Shown here: one piece after another, positions 1 through 12,600 of the stretch
Position numbering within the stretch: position 1 is the stretch's first letter
Layout: every line of letters starts with the position of its first letter
Assembly: GCA_030704615.1 (NCBI GenBank)
Contig: CM060731.1
Coordinates: 11,348,001 to 11,408,000 of the forward strand
Direction: 5' to 3'
DNA from: Takakia lepidozioides
Lineage: Eukaryota > Streptophyta > Takakiopsida > Takakiales > Takakiaceae
Length of the DNA: 60,000 nucleotides
Notes under the pieces: generated by a model
Databases searched by the model: none
The model's input: only the letters and a program-made list of their open reading frames with translations
What the model was told of the DNA's origin: nothing
Translations under genes and position numbers: made by a program

Positions 1-1083
1 TATAGTACAAGGCGTGCAATCACGTGCTGCTGTCGTCTCTCTCGCTCAGCGCGCTCCGCCCGAGCAGCGTTGTGGGAGTGAAGGACTGATAAGGGTGGTG
101 TGGATGTCGACTGGAAATACTGTGGACTGTTTACGGCTAGTTTCCAGTTTTGGTGGTGTTTTCGATTGGATGTCTTCTTCCCTCGAGTCCACGCACCGAG
201 CTGTTCAATGCTTTAACGGTTGTACTGTATTTTTACTCATCACCTCTACAGGTGGGTAGTAGGTAATGGTGGCAGTTAGTCTAATATTAGTTAGCCGAGC
301 TCTCTCCGAGTCTCTCTCTCCACATTTTGAGCTGTGATGACTCGAGGGAGTCTGTAGTATGTAGCTTGTTGCCATGCCCACACAGACTGATTGGTGTGCT
401 CTTCTTTGGAGCCTATCTTTAGTATCTTATGTAATATTTGCAAGCAGTCGAGTGCAAGCCTGGCTCGCGCCTGTTTCCGAGTCTTTGTCTGGAGGATTGG
501 TGGGGGACCATAGCTGGTGAGCTTCTTCATTCTATCATGGCCTGTTTTTTCAGCTTCCTGGAGTTTTTGTAACTGCAACTCGGGTGTTGTTTTGAGTGAA
601 GTCTTGGAAACTACGACAGCCATTTCGAGCTTCGTCCTAGTTTTGCCGTGCCCACCGCGCCGGAGCCACAATGCAGGTAGCTAGGCTTGTAGCACGCAGG
701 CTTCCCGATTGTTAGGGAGGAGCAATGCGGACAGCTGGAGGGAGTGGTATGGAGGTGCGGTGGGAAGCAGCTGACAGACTGCAGGCTCGGGCTCGGGAAG
801 ATGGCAGTCCCCCGGCGATGGGGTGTGCACCTCGATTATCGTTGCTGCTTGATCTGACCCAGCGATTTCAGAAGTCAAGGGGAAGAGGTTGTGGCGCGGC
901 AACAAGTGTGCAAAGCCCCGGGACTCAGGAAGTCAGGTGTATAGCAGAGTCGAGTTGAATATGAGGGACGAGCTGAGGAGTGGGGCGTAATAGGTGTATG
1001 GAAAGCAGAGGAATACGAAGCTGGTGCAGCACAGGTGGAATGGACTGTAAATGCACGGTAAGAACAGATTGAGAGTGGGCACA
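1..1083. other. Upstream flank of the LRR receptor-like gene
   Basis: About 1 kb of sequence with no recognisable conserved gene, other than the weak minus-strand reading frame listed separately. It presumably holds the promoter and 5' leader of the receptor-like gene that follows. I could not place a convincing TATA element. The segment is not AT-rich and contains pyrimidine-rich patches of the kind seen in plant 5' leaders. Confidence 0.4.
291..671 (-). CDS. Hypothetical protein, possible small gene or first exon
   Basis: I do not recognise this frame. From an internal Met near 623 it encodes a hydrophilic, Lys/Gln/Leu-rich stretch beginning MAVVVSKTSLKTTPELQL, with helical character and Lys-Arg runs (TKTRKQARARLAL). 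Composition is more protein-like than in neighbouring shadow frames. It would diverge from the receptor-like gene at 1084. No homologous family comes to mind and no splice partner was found, so it could be spurious. Transcript evidence is the only real test. Confidence 0.2.
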   Translation of the reverse strand: MWLRRGGHGKTRTKLEMAVVVSKTSLKTTPELQLQKLQEAEKTGHDRMKKLTSYGPPPILQTKTRKQARARLALDCLQILHKILKIGSKEEHTNQSVWAWQQATYYRLPRVITAQNVERETRRELG

Positions 1084-4000
1084 ATGAGAGCTTGGGTGTG
1101 GTGGACAGCCGTCTTGGTGCAGTGCCTCGTAGCTAGCTGGACAGTAGAGTTGACACTTGCTCAGGGAGGTTCGGGGACGGGAATGCCGCTGGTGAGTGCA
1201 GAGACCGGGGCAATGCAGCAGCTGCAGCTGGCACTAGATGTCCCAGCGACTGCTTGGCCTGGGCAAGGCGACCCTTGCACTACATGGCAAGGTGTCGTGT
1301 GTATAAATGGGCATGTTGATACCCTCCAGTTGACAGGTCTGCCTCGAGGAGTGAGCGGAACACCGTTGTCTAAATTGGACGCCCTTCTGAGCCTTCCATT
1401 TCTGAGGAGCCTCAATGCTTCAGAGTGCGGGCTTTCAGGCTCGATTCCCGATTGGTTTGGCCGTCTCGGAACGCTGGAGAGCTTGGACTTGACTGCTTGC
1501 TCCCTAAATGGGTCCATTCCAGACTCGCTTGGAAGCTTGTCGAGTTTGACAAATCTATCCCTTTCTCAGAATACTCTGTCTGGCATTATCCCTCCTTCTT
1601 TTGGCAACTTCATAAATCTGACGAGTTTATCCCTGTCTTCCAATAGCTTAGTAGGTCCAATCCCTTCCTCTCTCTTCAATGCCACACATTTAACAGCGTT
1701 GGACCTTTCAAACAATAATTTGAGTGGACAAATTCCTGGAGATGTTGGTAAGCTTGCGGGCCTGCAGTACTTGAGTTTAGCTAACAATGTATTTAACGGT
1801 TCAGTGCCAGCTGACCTGGGGAAGCTGTCACTGCTAGTCAAACTGGATTTGTCTTCCAACATCCTTTCAGGATCAATTCCACCCGAATTTGGGAGTCTGG
1901 CTAAGCTGAGCAGTTTGAATTTGGCTGCTAATAATCTATCTGGGGTGATTCCCCCAAATATTACCCAGTGCACAGGTCTTCAGGTCTTGCTCTTGAATAG
2001 GAACTTTCTCTCTAATGAGGTTCCACAGTCCATTGGTACTCTTCAAAGGGTAGTGTCAATAGACCTTTCTGTTAATCGCCTGACAGGAACTTACCCTCCT
2101 GGACTCGCAAGTTTGCAATTGCTTCAGAGATTAGACCTATCTCATAACTATTTCTATGGACCGCTCCCACCTCAGCTGGCAAACCTTCAGAATCTACTGA
2201 TGCTGAATGCATCCAATAATTTTTTCAATAGCAGCCTGCCTCTTGGTCTCATACCTAGTGCGGTGGTGAAGAAAAACTGTCTTTCAGATGAGTGGAAACA
2301 GCATAGTCTACGCACTTGTACGAGGTTCTATGGGCGAAAAGGGATTGCATTTGACGGGTTCAATACACCAGGAGAGGCTCGCCCACCAACAGTGCTTCCA
2401 TATGGAACAACAACTCCTGCACAAAGTGAGGACAGGAAGAGCAAGCATATTGTGCCCATCCTTGGCGGAGTCTTGGGGGGGTTAGGGTTAATCTTGATGG
2501 TTGTCAGCCTGTTGTTCTGCCTTCATATGCATGAGAGGGACACAGAAACAGGGAAGGATTGTAGCATTGAGAGCGGAGTGGTTGCTCCTGCTGCGGGGGC
2601 AGCAGCTGTCACCGGAAGCCTATTGGGTGAACCTTTCACGTACGCCCAGCTCCAGCATGCGACCAAAAATTTTGCGCTGGCAAACTTGATAACAAATGGG
2701 CATTCGGGGGACCTGTACAGGGGTGTCCTCGACGGCAGAGCAGCAGTTGTAGTGAAGAGGATAGATTTAAACAAAGGCAAGAGGGATGCGTATTTGGGGG
2801 AGTTGGAGGTTTTCAGCAGAGCATCACACACTCGGTTGGTTTCACTGCTGGGCCATTGCCTGGATCGGGAGGATGACAAATTTCTAGTCTACAAGTACAC
2901 CCCGAATGGTGACTTAGCATCTGCATTACACAAAAAAGGCAGCCCGGGTCCCTGCCAGGATGTCTTGCAATCCTTGGATTGGATCACGCGCCTCAAGATT
3001 GCCATTGGCATTGCAGAGGGACTAGCCTACTTGCACTGTGAATGCTCTCCTCCCATTGTGCATAGGTACTTCCAATACTCATCTGTTGCACATCTTGTTT
3101 ACTCATCACTGAAAACTCGGACTAGCTGGGGTGCTGCTTTACTGGTTAGGAAATACAGAGCAAAGCATAATTTTCTGTGTTAAAAACTGACAGAATGCAT
3201 ACAGCAGGATATTTGCAGTCTGGGTCTACCTCTTCTTAGATGACAATGGGGTACTTCAAAAGGTTTGAAGCTCTAAGCCAGTACCAGTGAACCACATATG
3301 CAATTCAATAGTTGAATGTTGCTCTGGAAGTTCCGGTTTTTATTCTGGAAGGATGTGCCCAGCTGATCATGAGCTTGCTCCACACTGTTGTCTAACACAT
3401 CCTATCTTGAATAGCTCTGCCATGTGCAATGTAGGCAGTGGATGCCTGTAACATTGGGGTATATATGGAAGGGTATCCTGGTCGTAGCTTTCTGGGTGGT
3501 CACCAACTTAGCAAAACCTTTTTCATGTATGGAAACCAGACCACTATTACTGCTTTTTACCACTTTGTTTGGTCTCAAACTCCATCTGGGAAATGAAGAA
3601 CGTGATCCTGTATGTGCTGCCATTTATGTGTAGGTGGAGACAGATAGAGATAACTTTTACCTCATGTTTTGGTAACTAGTCACCAATAGAGATTTCAATT
3701 GGATAGTCAATGAATCACGGATGAAAATTGTTGCTACTGCAGTGATGTAAAGGCAAGTAGCATCCTACTCGATGATAAGTTTGAGGTTAGGCTTGGGAGC
3801 TTCAGTGAAGCACGCGTGCAGGATGGAGACTGGCATCCAAATATTATTACTCGGCTGCTTGGCCTCTCCCAGTAAGCACCTCCTCTTCCTTCCATAACTG
3901 GCTATTTAGTATAGTGGGAAATGATATTTGTGCTGTCATTTCAAGTTTCCCTTTCCAGATGAAAATTTGGGTGTGTTTCTTCTCTTGTTGAAAGCAATCA

Positions 4001-5205
4001 CAATATTTTAGTCTGTCTCATTTCAAGTGCATTGAGGAATTCGACATAGCCAATTTGGACTTTCGGTGGCCAGGGTTGTTGCACTGACTTTTCAATCGTG
4101 TGGTCCATGGTTGGAACAGATCATCAGATCAAGGGGATCCAGGTGATAACCCCACTCTTTGCTCTATGGGTATTTGCTTCTTTTGTGACCTAGCTGACTG
4201 CTTTGTGGAGGATTATGATATCTTTTCATATGCATCCCCAGCTTTCCAGGAGTAGATATTCTAGGAGTAAAATGTTGAACCTCCCATGGAGAGGGATGGC
4301 ATGTAGTTTGTAGGTTGGCGTCTTGTTTGACAGGAGTCTGTACAGAGTCCTTGACAAGACTTAGAGAAATTTATGCCTTCTGTAAGGTGGGTATTCGATA
4401 CTGTATCCATTAAAATATCTGCAAGAAGCAAGGCTATGGGAATCAGTGCAAGGGCAGAGCTTTCTATCCTGCAAGATGTAGTTACCTTGCATCTTCATAT
4501 TCTATGCCACCCTCCTGCCAATCTCTCATTGTAGAATTTCAAGTGAGTAGGTTGTTGACTGAAGTGGCTGGGTGTACAGGTTCTCCAATGGTGTCGTGCA
4601 CATATGATGTGTACACTTTTGGGAAAGTGCTTTTGGAGCTGGTCTCAGGAAAGCTAGGCATCAGCGGCACGACTGACCCAGGCGCAGACTCATGGTTGGA
4701 GTGGGCACTCCCACTCATCAATGTGCATGACAAGGAATCTCTGCCAAAGCTGGTCGATCCTTCCCTCATAGTTGATGAGGATTTACTAGAGGAGGTCTGG
4801 GCAATGGCCATCATAGCCAAGGCCTGTCTCCATGCAAAGCCATCCAAGCGGCCCAGCATGAGGCACATTCTGAGAGCACTAGAAAATCCGCATAAAGTCG
4901 TCAGAGAAGAAAGCTTTGGTGAATCACTGGCAGTGAGGACCTCTTCCCATAGCTCGTGGAATGAGGCCTTGTTTGGGAGCTGGCGTGCACACCACAATAA
5001 CTTACAAAATGTTTCTGTTCCTGGGATAGTCAGAGAGGAGTACAGCACTGGTTCTCTTCCCATAGCAAAGGCTACTGGAGTGGCATCAACAAGTACACAG
5101 AGTACACGTGGTGAGTCGCCTCAAGGACAAGATGCAAGGCATGGGTCCAGTGATATTGCTCCAAAACCCATAGATGAACCCACCCAAGGGCCAGCAACTA
5201 GATGA
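1084..5205 (+). CDS. LRR receptor-like protein with degenerate kinase domain (At2g16250-like)
   Basis: Three exons fit in phase: 1084-3065, 3743-3871 and 4551-5205, giving about 921 residues. Met at 1084 is preferred over the in-frame Met at 1051 because it directly begins a signal peptide (MRAWVWWTAVLVQCLVAS). The ectodomain has an N-terminal cap (GDPCTTWQGVVC) and about ten plant-type leucine-rich repeats with N-glycosylation sites. One membrane helix lies near residues 456-480. The cytoplasmic domain begins FTYAQLQHATKNF and keeps the VVVK lysine (about residue 558). Splicing gives HSD where HRD is usual, Ser in place of the catalytic-loop Asn, and LGS where DFG is expected. The glycine loop is also poor, so catalysis is doubtful. 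Its ending (EEVWAMAI, KPSKRPSMR, ENPHKVVREE) closely matches what I recall of Arabidopsis At2g16250. Role: probable plasma-membrane receptor or co-receptor; ligand unknown. Confidence 0.88.
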
Positions 5206-5609
5206 AAGGACCCAAGATAAGAGGAAGGTACTCTAACTTCCAAAGAAGGCATTCTTTCCATTCTTTCATAAGCAGGCTCCCTGTTAGGGAGGGGGGTTGT
5301 AAATTAAGTCTGGAGTCACAGTGCATTGATTTGAAGATATAGAAAAAAGCTCTTGATTCTTTAATTGGAAATGGTAAATCCCATCATGTTGGGATTTGGG
5401 ATGATTTTCAGGGCTTGCATGGTTGACATTTTTCCAGATTGTTTCCAAGTAAGGGACCTTTGACTTCTAGTGTGCTAAGAGTCTCGGTCTCTTCAATTGC
5501 CTTATCAACTCACTATTTCCCTTCGGTCTTATAGGACCCACCCCCAAAAGGAGGCAGTAGCCGGAAGGTGAAGTGGCTCTTAGTTACCCCACTTTGGCTG
5601 GCGTCTTTT

Positions 5610-5653
<44 letters not shown>

Positions 5654-6610
5654 TTGGATCTGTCTACCCTCATTGGAGTATTTGCTATTGGTGCAATCTG
5701 TTGTGTTGTGAAATGGTTGCATAAGGCCAGGCTGATGCTCCAGTTGCTTGGGCAGGCAAATTTCTCTTTAAACGTTTTTTGAGTTATTCACCCGAAGGGC
5801 TTGTTGCTCCACTCCAATTTCGGCATGTCCAAAGCCACCAGCTATGGTAATTGGTTCTCCCCACAAACTGAATGGTACTGAAATGGAAGGACACACTAAT
5901 GCGATTGCTCCTACCAGATCACAGATATGGTGCTAGTGGAGTTCCCAGGTTGAACGAGTTGCCTACCCTCTAAAAGACAGGGTTTGGAGAGACCCATTTA
6001 ACTATTGTTCTGGGACCTGAGAATACATTTGAAAGAAGCTGCCTCCTAGTAGATGTGGTCTCTGCCCCCAAGGTTGAAGAAGTTTAAGATTGGGTTATCA
6101 AGTGCAGCAGCACTTGCAGTGATTTCACTTATAGTAGATGCTCATTGTGCATGAGTTGAATAATTTTAAATCTCATCTTCAATCCAGGTGATACATTTGT
6201 TCTCCCCATGGATTGGATCTTTGAACTGCTCATTTAATTAAACGTGCAGTGTACTATTTTCACTATAGCTGATGCTGTCAGATACTATGCAGCAGCAGCA
6301 CATGCTAATACACAAAACAGATGAGTCATTGGGAAGAACTAAGGAGATTGACATTTATGTAGGCAGAATTTGTTATGTGAATTGGAAGTCACAAGCTGCC
6401 AATCTTTGTCCACACAGCAGGTACTCTACTGAAAGGAATTTCTCTGTCAGATCAACAGGCAAACAAATTCTACATCAATCGCATCCACAAAAAATATTCA
6501 ATGGGCTCATTTCCTGGATTTGCTAAAACATTGAGGCTGAATATATCACTAAGAATACCAGAGAAAAAGTGAGCCAAATTAATCAATGTCCAATCTTCAC
6601 AAATCGTTCT
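5206..6610. other. Convergent intergenic region
   Basis: This 1.4 kb separates the 3' ends of two convergent genes. Apart from the CT microsatellite I see no conserved coding sequence. Both 3' untranslated regions and polyadenylation signals must lie here but cannot be placed confidently. Confidence 0.5.
5614..5648. repeat. (CT)n microsatellite
   Basis: About 35 bp of uninterrupted CT dinucleotide repeat, about 0.4 kb downstream of the LRR receptor-like stop codon. It creates spurious Ser-Leu and Glu-Arg reading frames on the two strands. Confidence 0.95.
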
Positions 6611-9600
6611 TCAGTTGAAAGTGGGGAAAAGCTCCATTCTGGATTTGAAAGCGACCAAATCATCAATAACTGTCAGTTCTCCTAAAGAATCTGTTCCTTG
6701 CTCTGTTACACTGACCTTGTAAGCTTGAGCATTACCCCCCCAGATGTGGACACTCAACTTCCGCCGGTGGATGGAGCTATTGGCGACATACTGATCAAAC
6801 CAATCAATGACCTCACTTTTCTCGATTGTTTGCACCGCAGCAGCTTCAAGCTTTTGCCCCTCAAACAAGTATCTGACACGAGAGAAAGGTCCAACTTTTA
6901 GTGACAGTTTTTGGTCCACTTGGTGCCAAGACCCTTCTCCTTCAATCACATCCCAAGACAGGTGCTTTTCTTGGCAGTTTCATGGTCATAATTAAGGGCA
7001 CTCCTTTTGTATAATGGTCTCGAAAAGAATGACCAGTGAGAAACCAATGAAGCTGACCTGGGAGGCCTCATGTACATGTTACAATGTGACTCACCCGCAC
7101 AAAAATCAAATATAGAACTATGTGGCTCTTGATTAATCTGCTGTTAGCAATTCTTGCTATCCCAAGCTTAGATGCCCGCCCCTCATGCACATACATTTTT
7201 GTCAACATTTAGATGATATATTTCTAGTACATACACACAGTTCGTGTATATATAAAATTACACAATCTATGGCAGGCCTCCAACATTCTTGCATAGCTCA
7301 CAATGTAGTCATATGAGCAGAGTTGATGATGCATGTGAATATAACACTTCCACAAATCAGCTTTATCGGCACCCATACCTTTGATCCCATATCTGCCCCC
7401 AGTGGCGGTCAGTCTCATCCAGTAAAGAATCATCCCTCTGCAGCTTAAGCGCCACCAGGGAGTCCTTGTAGCTTTTGAACTCTTTGTCTGGCACATCCTT
7501 CTGCGCAACACATCGAATCACTCAGGCAATTCTACATTTACACAAACATATCCTATTTTGGTACGTCAAGCCCAGAGGTGAAGAAAAAGTTTGTGCAACG
7601 TTTGGGGAAGAGCAGCCGATAGAGGAGAAAAGAGGAGAAAGGATGTTTACCAGAACTTGGGGTAGTGTATCTATGAAAGCATTGATGCGGCGCTCAAGAA
7701 AAGGAGGATCATATTTGGCTGACTGCACACGGAAGCAGAAGCCCAGCACCCGGTATGTGATTCGCACCCCACAGTCCACTCGATAGCCAAGTTGCTCCTT
7801 TGTCCTGCAGTTTGCAATCCGTTCCAATAGGTCTATACATGAATTCTTCGAACCACAATATATTGCTTGATCCTTATAAAGCAGGCAGGAAAACTCTTCA
7901 AAAGGAGAACCCAATAATTTTCAGGACACGCATGTAGTGCTGATTTTGATAGTGGCGCATCATTAAGGGGCAGTTGCATGTCCCTGGGAGCAGGGTATGA
8001 CCATACTGTCTAAAAGCTGACAATAACTAGGCTATCACTCTGCACTCTTAGGGAGACTCTACAAACATCTGATGAGTCTATTGGCATGCGAAAAGCCAGC
8101 ACATCGCCTGGGTATCTGTAGCATGGTAACTATCCACAGCACTTGGAGTTCCTTGATTTGGACCCCCAGTGACAAAGCCCATCCCAAACTTTCCAACTAC
8201 GTCCTTTTGATGGTTTCCAACTCAAATTTCATAACGCAGACCCAAACTATTTTTGGAAGTGATACATGCTGTACTTCGGCAAGAGCAGGTAAACAGAAAG
8301 AACACCTGAGCTGATTGAAACAGGGCTCATGAATCATTTGCTCAAATAGGTCCATTATCCCACGCAACCGGATTGACTCCCTTCCCAGGTCTCGCTCCAC
8401 TTGAAAATACATCTGCCATTCACAGCAAAGAGAACAAGACAATAAATATACACAAAATGAGAGACCAGAACAACCGGGCCTACAGGACACCAGAGCTAGC
8501 AAACCAACATATAGAAACCCCACACGTCACTAGAAGATGGAATGCCTTATGCAGGTGAGCTGCTAAGCACTGCAGATCCACATAGCTGTATTTAGAAGAA
8601 ATGATGCAATCCTAGACTTCTTGGGTGGTCCATGCTGGATACACCCTTAGACATACAAGGTGTGCAAGTCCATGGCCCATAGTCCAACGATGTTGTCTGC
8701 CACTTCTTGAGTTATACACATGGATAATCCTAGTCTCATAAGGTGTACCAGTCAATGGCCTGTACTGAACCTGTAGGATGTGATATCCAATGAGGAAGGT
8801 TCCCACAGCCCTCATTAGGGATATGCAGAATTTCAGAGTGAGGTACAAAGGCACAAGAGGAAGAGAGCTCCACCTTCATAGAAATCACCAGATCTACAAC
8901 TTTTCAATTGGCATAAAGTTGAAGTCCTGTTTGATATCAGTCAGTGAGAAATTGCTCTCTTTGTGTGTCTTCTCTCTGCCAAAGGCTCTTCACCTTCGAG
9001 AATCACCCGAAGTGGTTTTATGGGAGTGATATCTTAGATCTTCGCTGTATTCCTAGACTAAGAAAGAACTGAGCCTGGAAAAGTTGCCTAACATTGCCTT
9101 TGGTTGATCCCAACTAATCTGGGCTCACAGAAGGTACTGTCCAATTGAGTGTAAACTTTTCGAAGTGCAGTGCAGATGAGAGTTAATAACAGGAGCTGGT
9201 GAGGTTCAAGGGAATTAGGAAATCACGAGAGCAAGAAAGAAAGGAACTTAAACCAACCATAGGAAACAAGAGGAAGGATTACAAAAAACATGAGTTGTAG
9301 TGCACCAACCTCAACAACTGAGTTCTCTTCAGACTCATTCTTCACATTTGCACTGTGTAATAGAGAGCAGCCAGCTGGAAGTTTCACAATACGGTCTTGG
9401 GGCCTCAATTCTGGTGGCAAAACGTTCTTTACTGAAGACTCCTTGAAAATGCGGGCAATGCCAATCGCCTCCTCCTCCAAAAGATTCCCATGACAAAGTG
9501 CTTCAACATATGTCTGCAATTACCATGCAACCTTTAACTCAAACAACCATCATAATTGGAACGACTCCATACAGACATTAAAAGAGTGATGACCAGTCGA

Positions 9601-12600
9601 CGCTAAATCTACACTACCATTAAAATCTTGTTATCAATCACACCATCAACCTCCTTATGTGTGGTATTGGACAAGCTGCTACCACTCCCCAACTGACTTC
9701 ATCAGCTCCCAACAGTGGGTGAAGATCACATGTAGGACTATGCACCACTTCATGGGCATACTATTACACAAATCTTCATACTGAGTTTCCCGAAGTAACT
9801 AGAAAGCTCGGCCATTAACTTAAACAACCAAAAGCTATAGGTGATTCGTAGAATACACAACTAATATTAAGAAACATTGAGTGATAAAGCACCTTTGAAC
9901 CAAAAATCACAAGTGTGGTGACAAGGCAATTGTAAGTTCACATCTAATCTAGGAGGATGATGGATGAACGAAATATCACTCGAAGAGAGAAAGGAAGAGG
10001 AGGCCAACAAGGAGAGGACAAAGACTCCTTCCGAAGCAGGCATAACTTCTGGTGTCACTTCACCCCGAAGGGCTACTGCCTTCGGTTCGGAAGGTGGACA
10101 CCTACTAACGGCCGTAACCGGAGCAACGCAGTTTCCCAACCCTCTCCCAAGGTCTCTAAAATCCCGAGGCACCCACACAGTAAGTAACTGGTTGACGCAG
10201 TCACCCCCTTTTTATAGATGGGTTGGCCATCATAGGTGACATCCAACATACACCTATGAGGACTTAGACCCACAACCACTTGTAAGGCGGCCTTGTGCCC
10301 TAACTACTCGGCCATGTGTTGGATGCTGGAGGCCAACAATAGTCCTGTAACATTGGCTTTGAAGGAGATAGTTGCATCTACGACAGTTAAGTGTGCACCT
10401 GCTTGAAGAGGTGTGGAATGAAATCTGCCAAATCAGAGACAGAGAGGGAGAGGAGGCAAGCAAGCTTGTCGTCAACATGCCAAAATCTTTCTTTCAAGGC
10501 TCGTAATCTGAGATAGGCAGAGTGCTTGAGAGGCTTCATGTTGGTGTTCCGGTAAGCTCGTTCTATGTCCTCCTTTATCACCTGCATCATGCCACGGTCG
10601 ACTACTTTACTATCCAATGGACTTGATGCCAGAATGAAGGTGCAATGCTGCATAACAGAATCTAAGGTAACTGTTACCCAAAAAACTCCATGAGGTAGAA
10701 TAGAATCATCAACCTGAAAGCGGTCATCCCGAGGGACCAGAGTGGTAAGGCACTCAGCAATTTTACGGGCTAGAACTGGTAGCTTTTCGTTAAACCCAAA
10801 CAGTTTGAGGTCTATCTTATCTCCGGCCACTGTCATTGATGACGCCAGCTTAGCTACATTCGCCTGCAACAGAAACGATCTCAAGACATGTAAACATATT
10901 TCAATGGAGAGATTTTCCAGATGTAGATCAACTCAGTCTGGCTGAGATTCATCTGAAACGTCAGACTTTTATGTCTAGATTTCATAGGAGTTCGATTTCT
11001 AGCCTGCCTGCTGGATAATGCATTGAGTTCACTAAGTTTGACATCATCAGCCATTTGCAAGGCTCTCCAAAGCTGAGGCAAGCTGAGTCCAATCAATGCA
11101 CACCCAAAAAACGACTTGCAATCAATTACAGATGAAGGAAATCAAGGTAGTCCTGGCACCATTCCAACCAACTTACCAAGTAGATAGTCTCGTTTAGTTC
11201 ATGTTCCAGTAACTTCACATACATCTCTGTTAGCACTGCGGCCTTGATGCTCTCCCCCACCGCCCTACATGTGACTGAAAAGTAAGCGTTCGCTCTGGGA
11301 GTATTGAATGTCTGGTCAAGCTTATACCAAACCTTCATTGCAGGATCATCCAGCAGAACCCTTGGGACACCTGGATCCTGTGAAGAATCGCACTTTCCAG
11401 CACGAATTGTAAAATCGTGAGGAATGAACTCATTCACAACTGGCATATGCAAGGCAGGGTCCACCTGTGGGGGATCTGCCCACATCTGGAGGAGATCAGC
11501 TGGCAGGGTTTCAACGGTGTAAGGAACCTCAAACCATGGCTCCAACTTCACACCTGGCAGTCACAGCAGCAGCAATTCTCACATTAACAAGTACAAAAGC
11601 AGAACTAATTGTATGGAGGGGAGAACATCAACGTTACACTTTCTCCAGTAATTGGACCCAGGAGTAGCATAACACACAACTTCGTTTTGTTTTGAGTCCA
11701 TACAGACATTAGAAGGTAACCCACACAGATGTTGCACTAGTATAAGTTAAAATCTAAACTAGCACAACATAGACAGTGCAGTCTTAAAATTGTGCTGTCA
11801 ATCATAAAGTCTCAGATCATCAGCTTCAGCTACCCACTGACTTCATCAGCTCCCAATAGTCGATGGAATATTGTGCTCAAAGTCACGGGCATAGTTACAT
11901 ATCTGTGCACGAGTTTCTGCCACTTCTCTGCAAGTAACAGGAAAAGAAGTATGGAGAATACAGGGGTGTAAGCATGTGGGCTGTGTTTTCAGCTAAGACT
12001 TAAACTTCACACATAGATACGTAAAACAATTGTGGGGAACAGTAAGGGAAACTTACCAGGGAAGTTCTTGTTGAAAGGCTTTGTGACAATATCAAGGCGC
12101 ACATTGGATGGTGTAAGTTGATGTAGCAGATCAGCCACTAGCTGTGGATCCCAATGTTCAAATGCGTAGTCTCCATAGATGGCATGGTCTTCAGAGTACA
12201 TATGCATATTTGCTGCCAGCCAGCCACCTTCCCAAGTCAGTTGACAGCCCCTATCCCCTAGAATACAAACAAAACATATATGCATAGAAAGAGAGGCAAC
12301 CATCAACGAGTTCCCATAGACGTCGTTTACTTCCTAACCTGCAGGGCATACATCTCAGTGGGTACTATTCCCCCTAAATTGGGTTGCGGCTTTGCCCTCG
12401 CATACTTTGCTCACACCTGATGCTACCATTCCAGATGTCTTGATGCCAGCCAATAACAACGTGAGTACAGGGAGTTAAAAGTGTATTAAGGGATAGCAGA
12501 AATGTCTCCAGAGAGAATGTTGAGTCCAGCAAAGACACAGAAGGGGGGGGGGAGAGGGGAGGAAGTGCACACAGGCAAGACGAACGACATAGGTGTCAGC

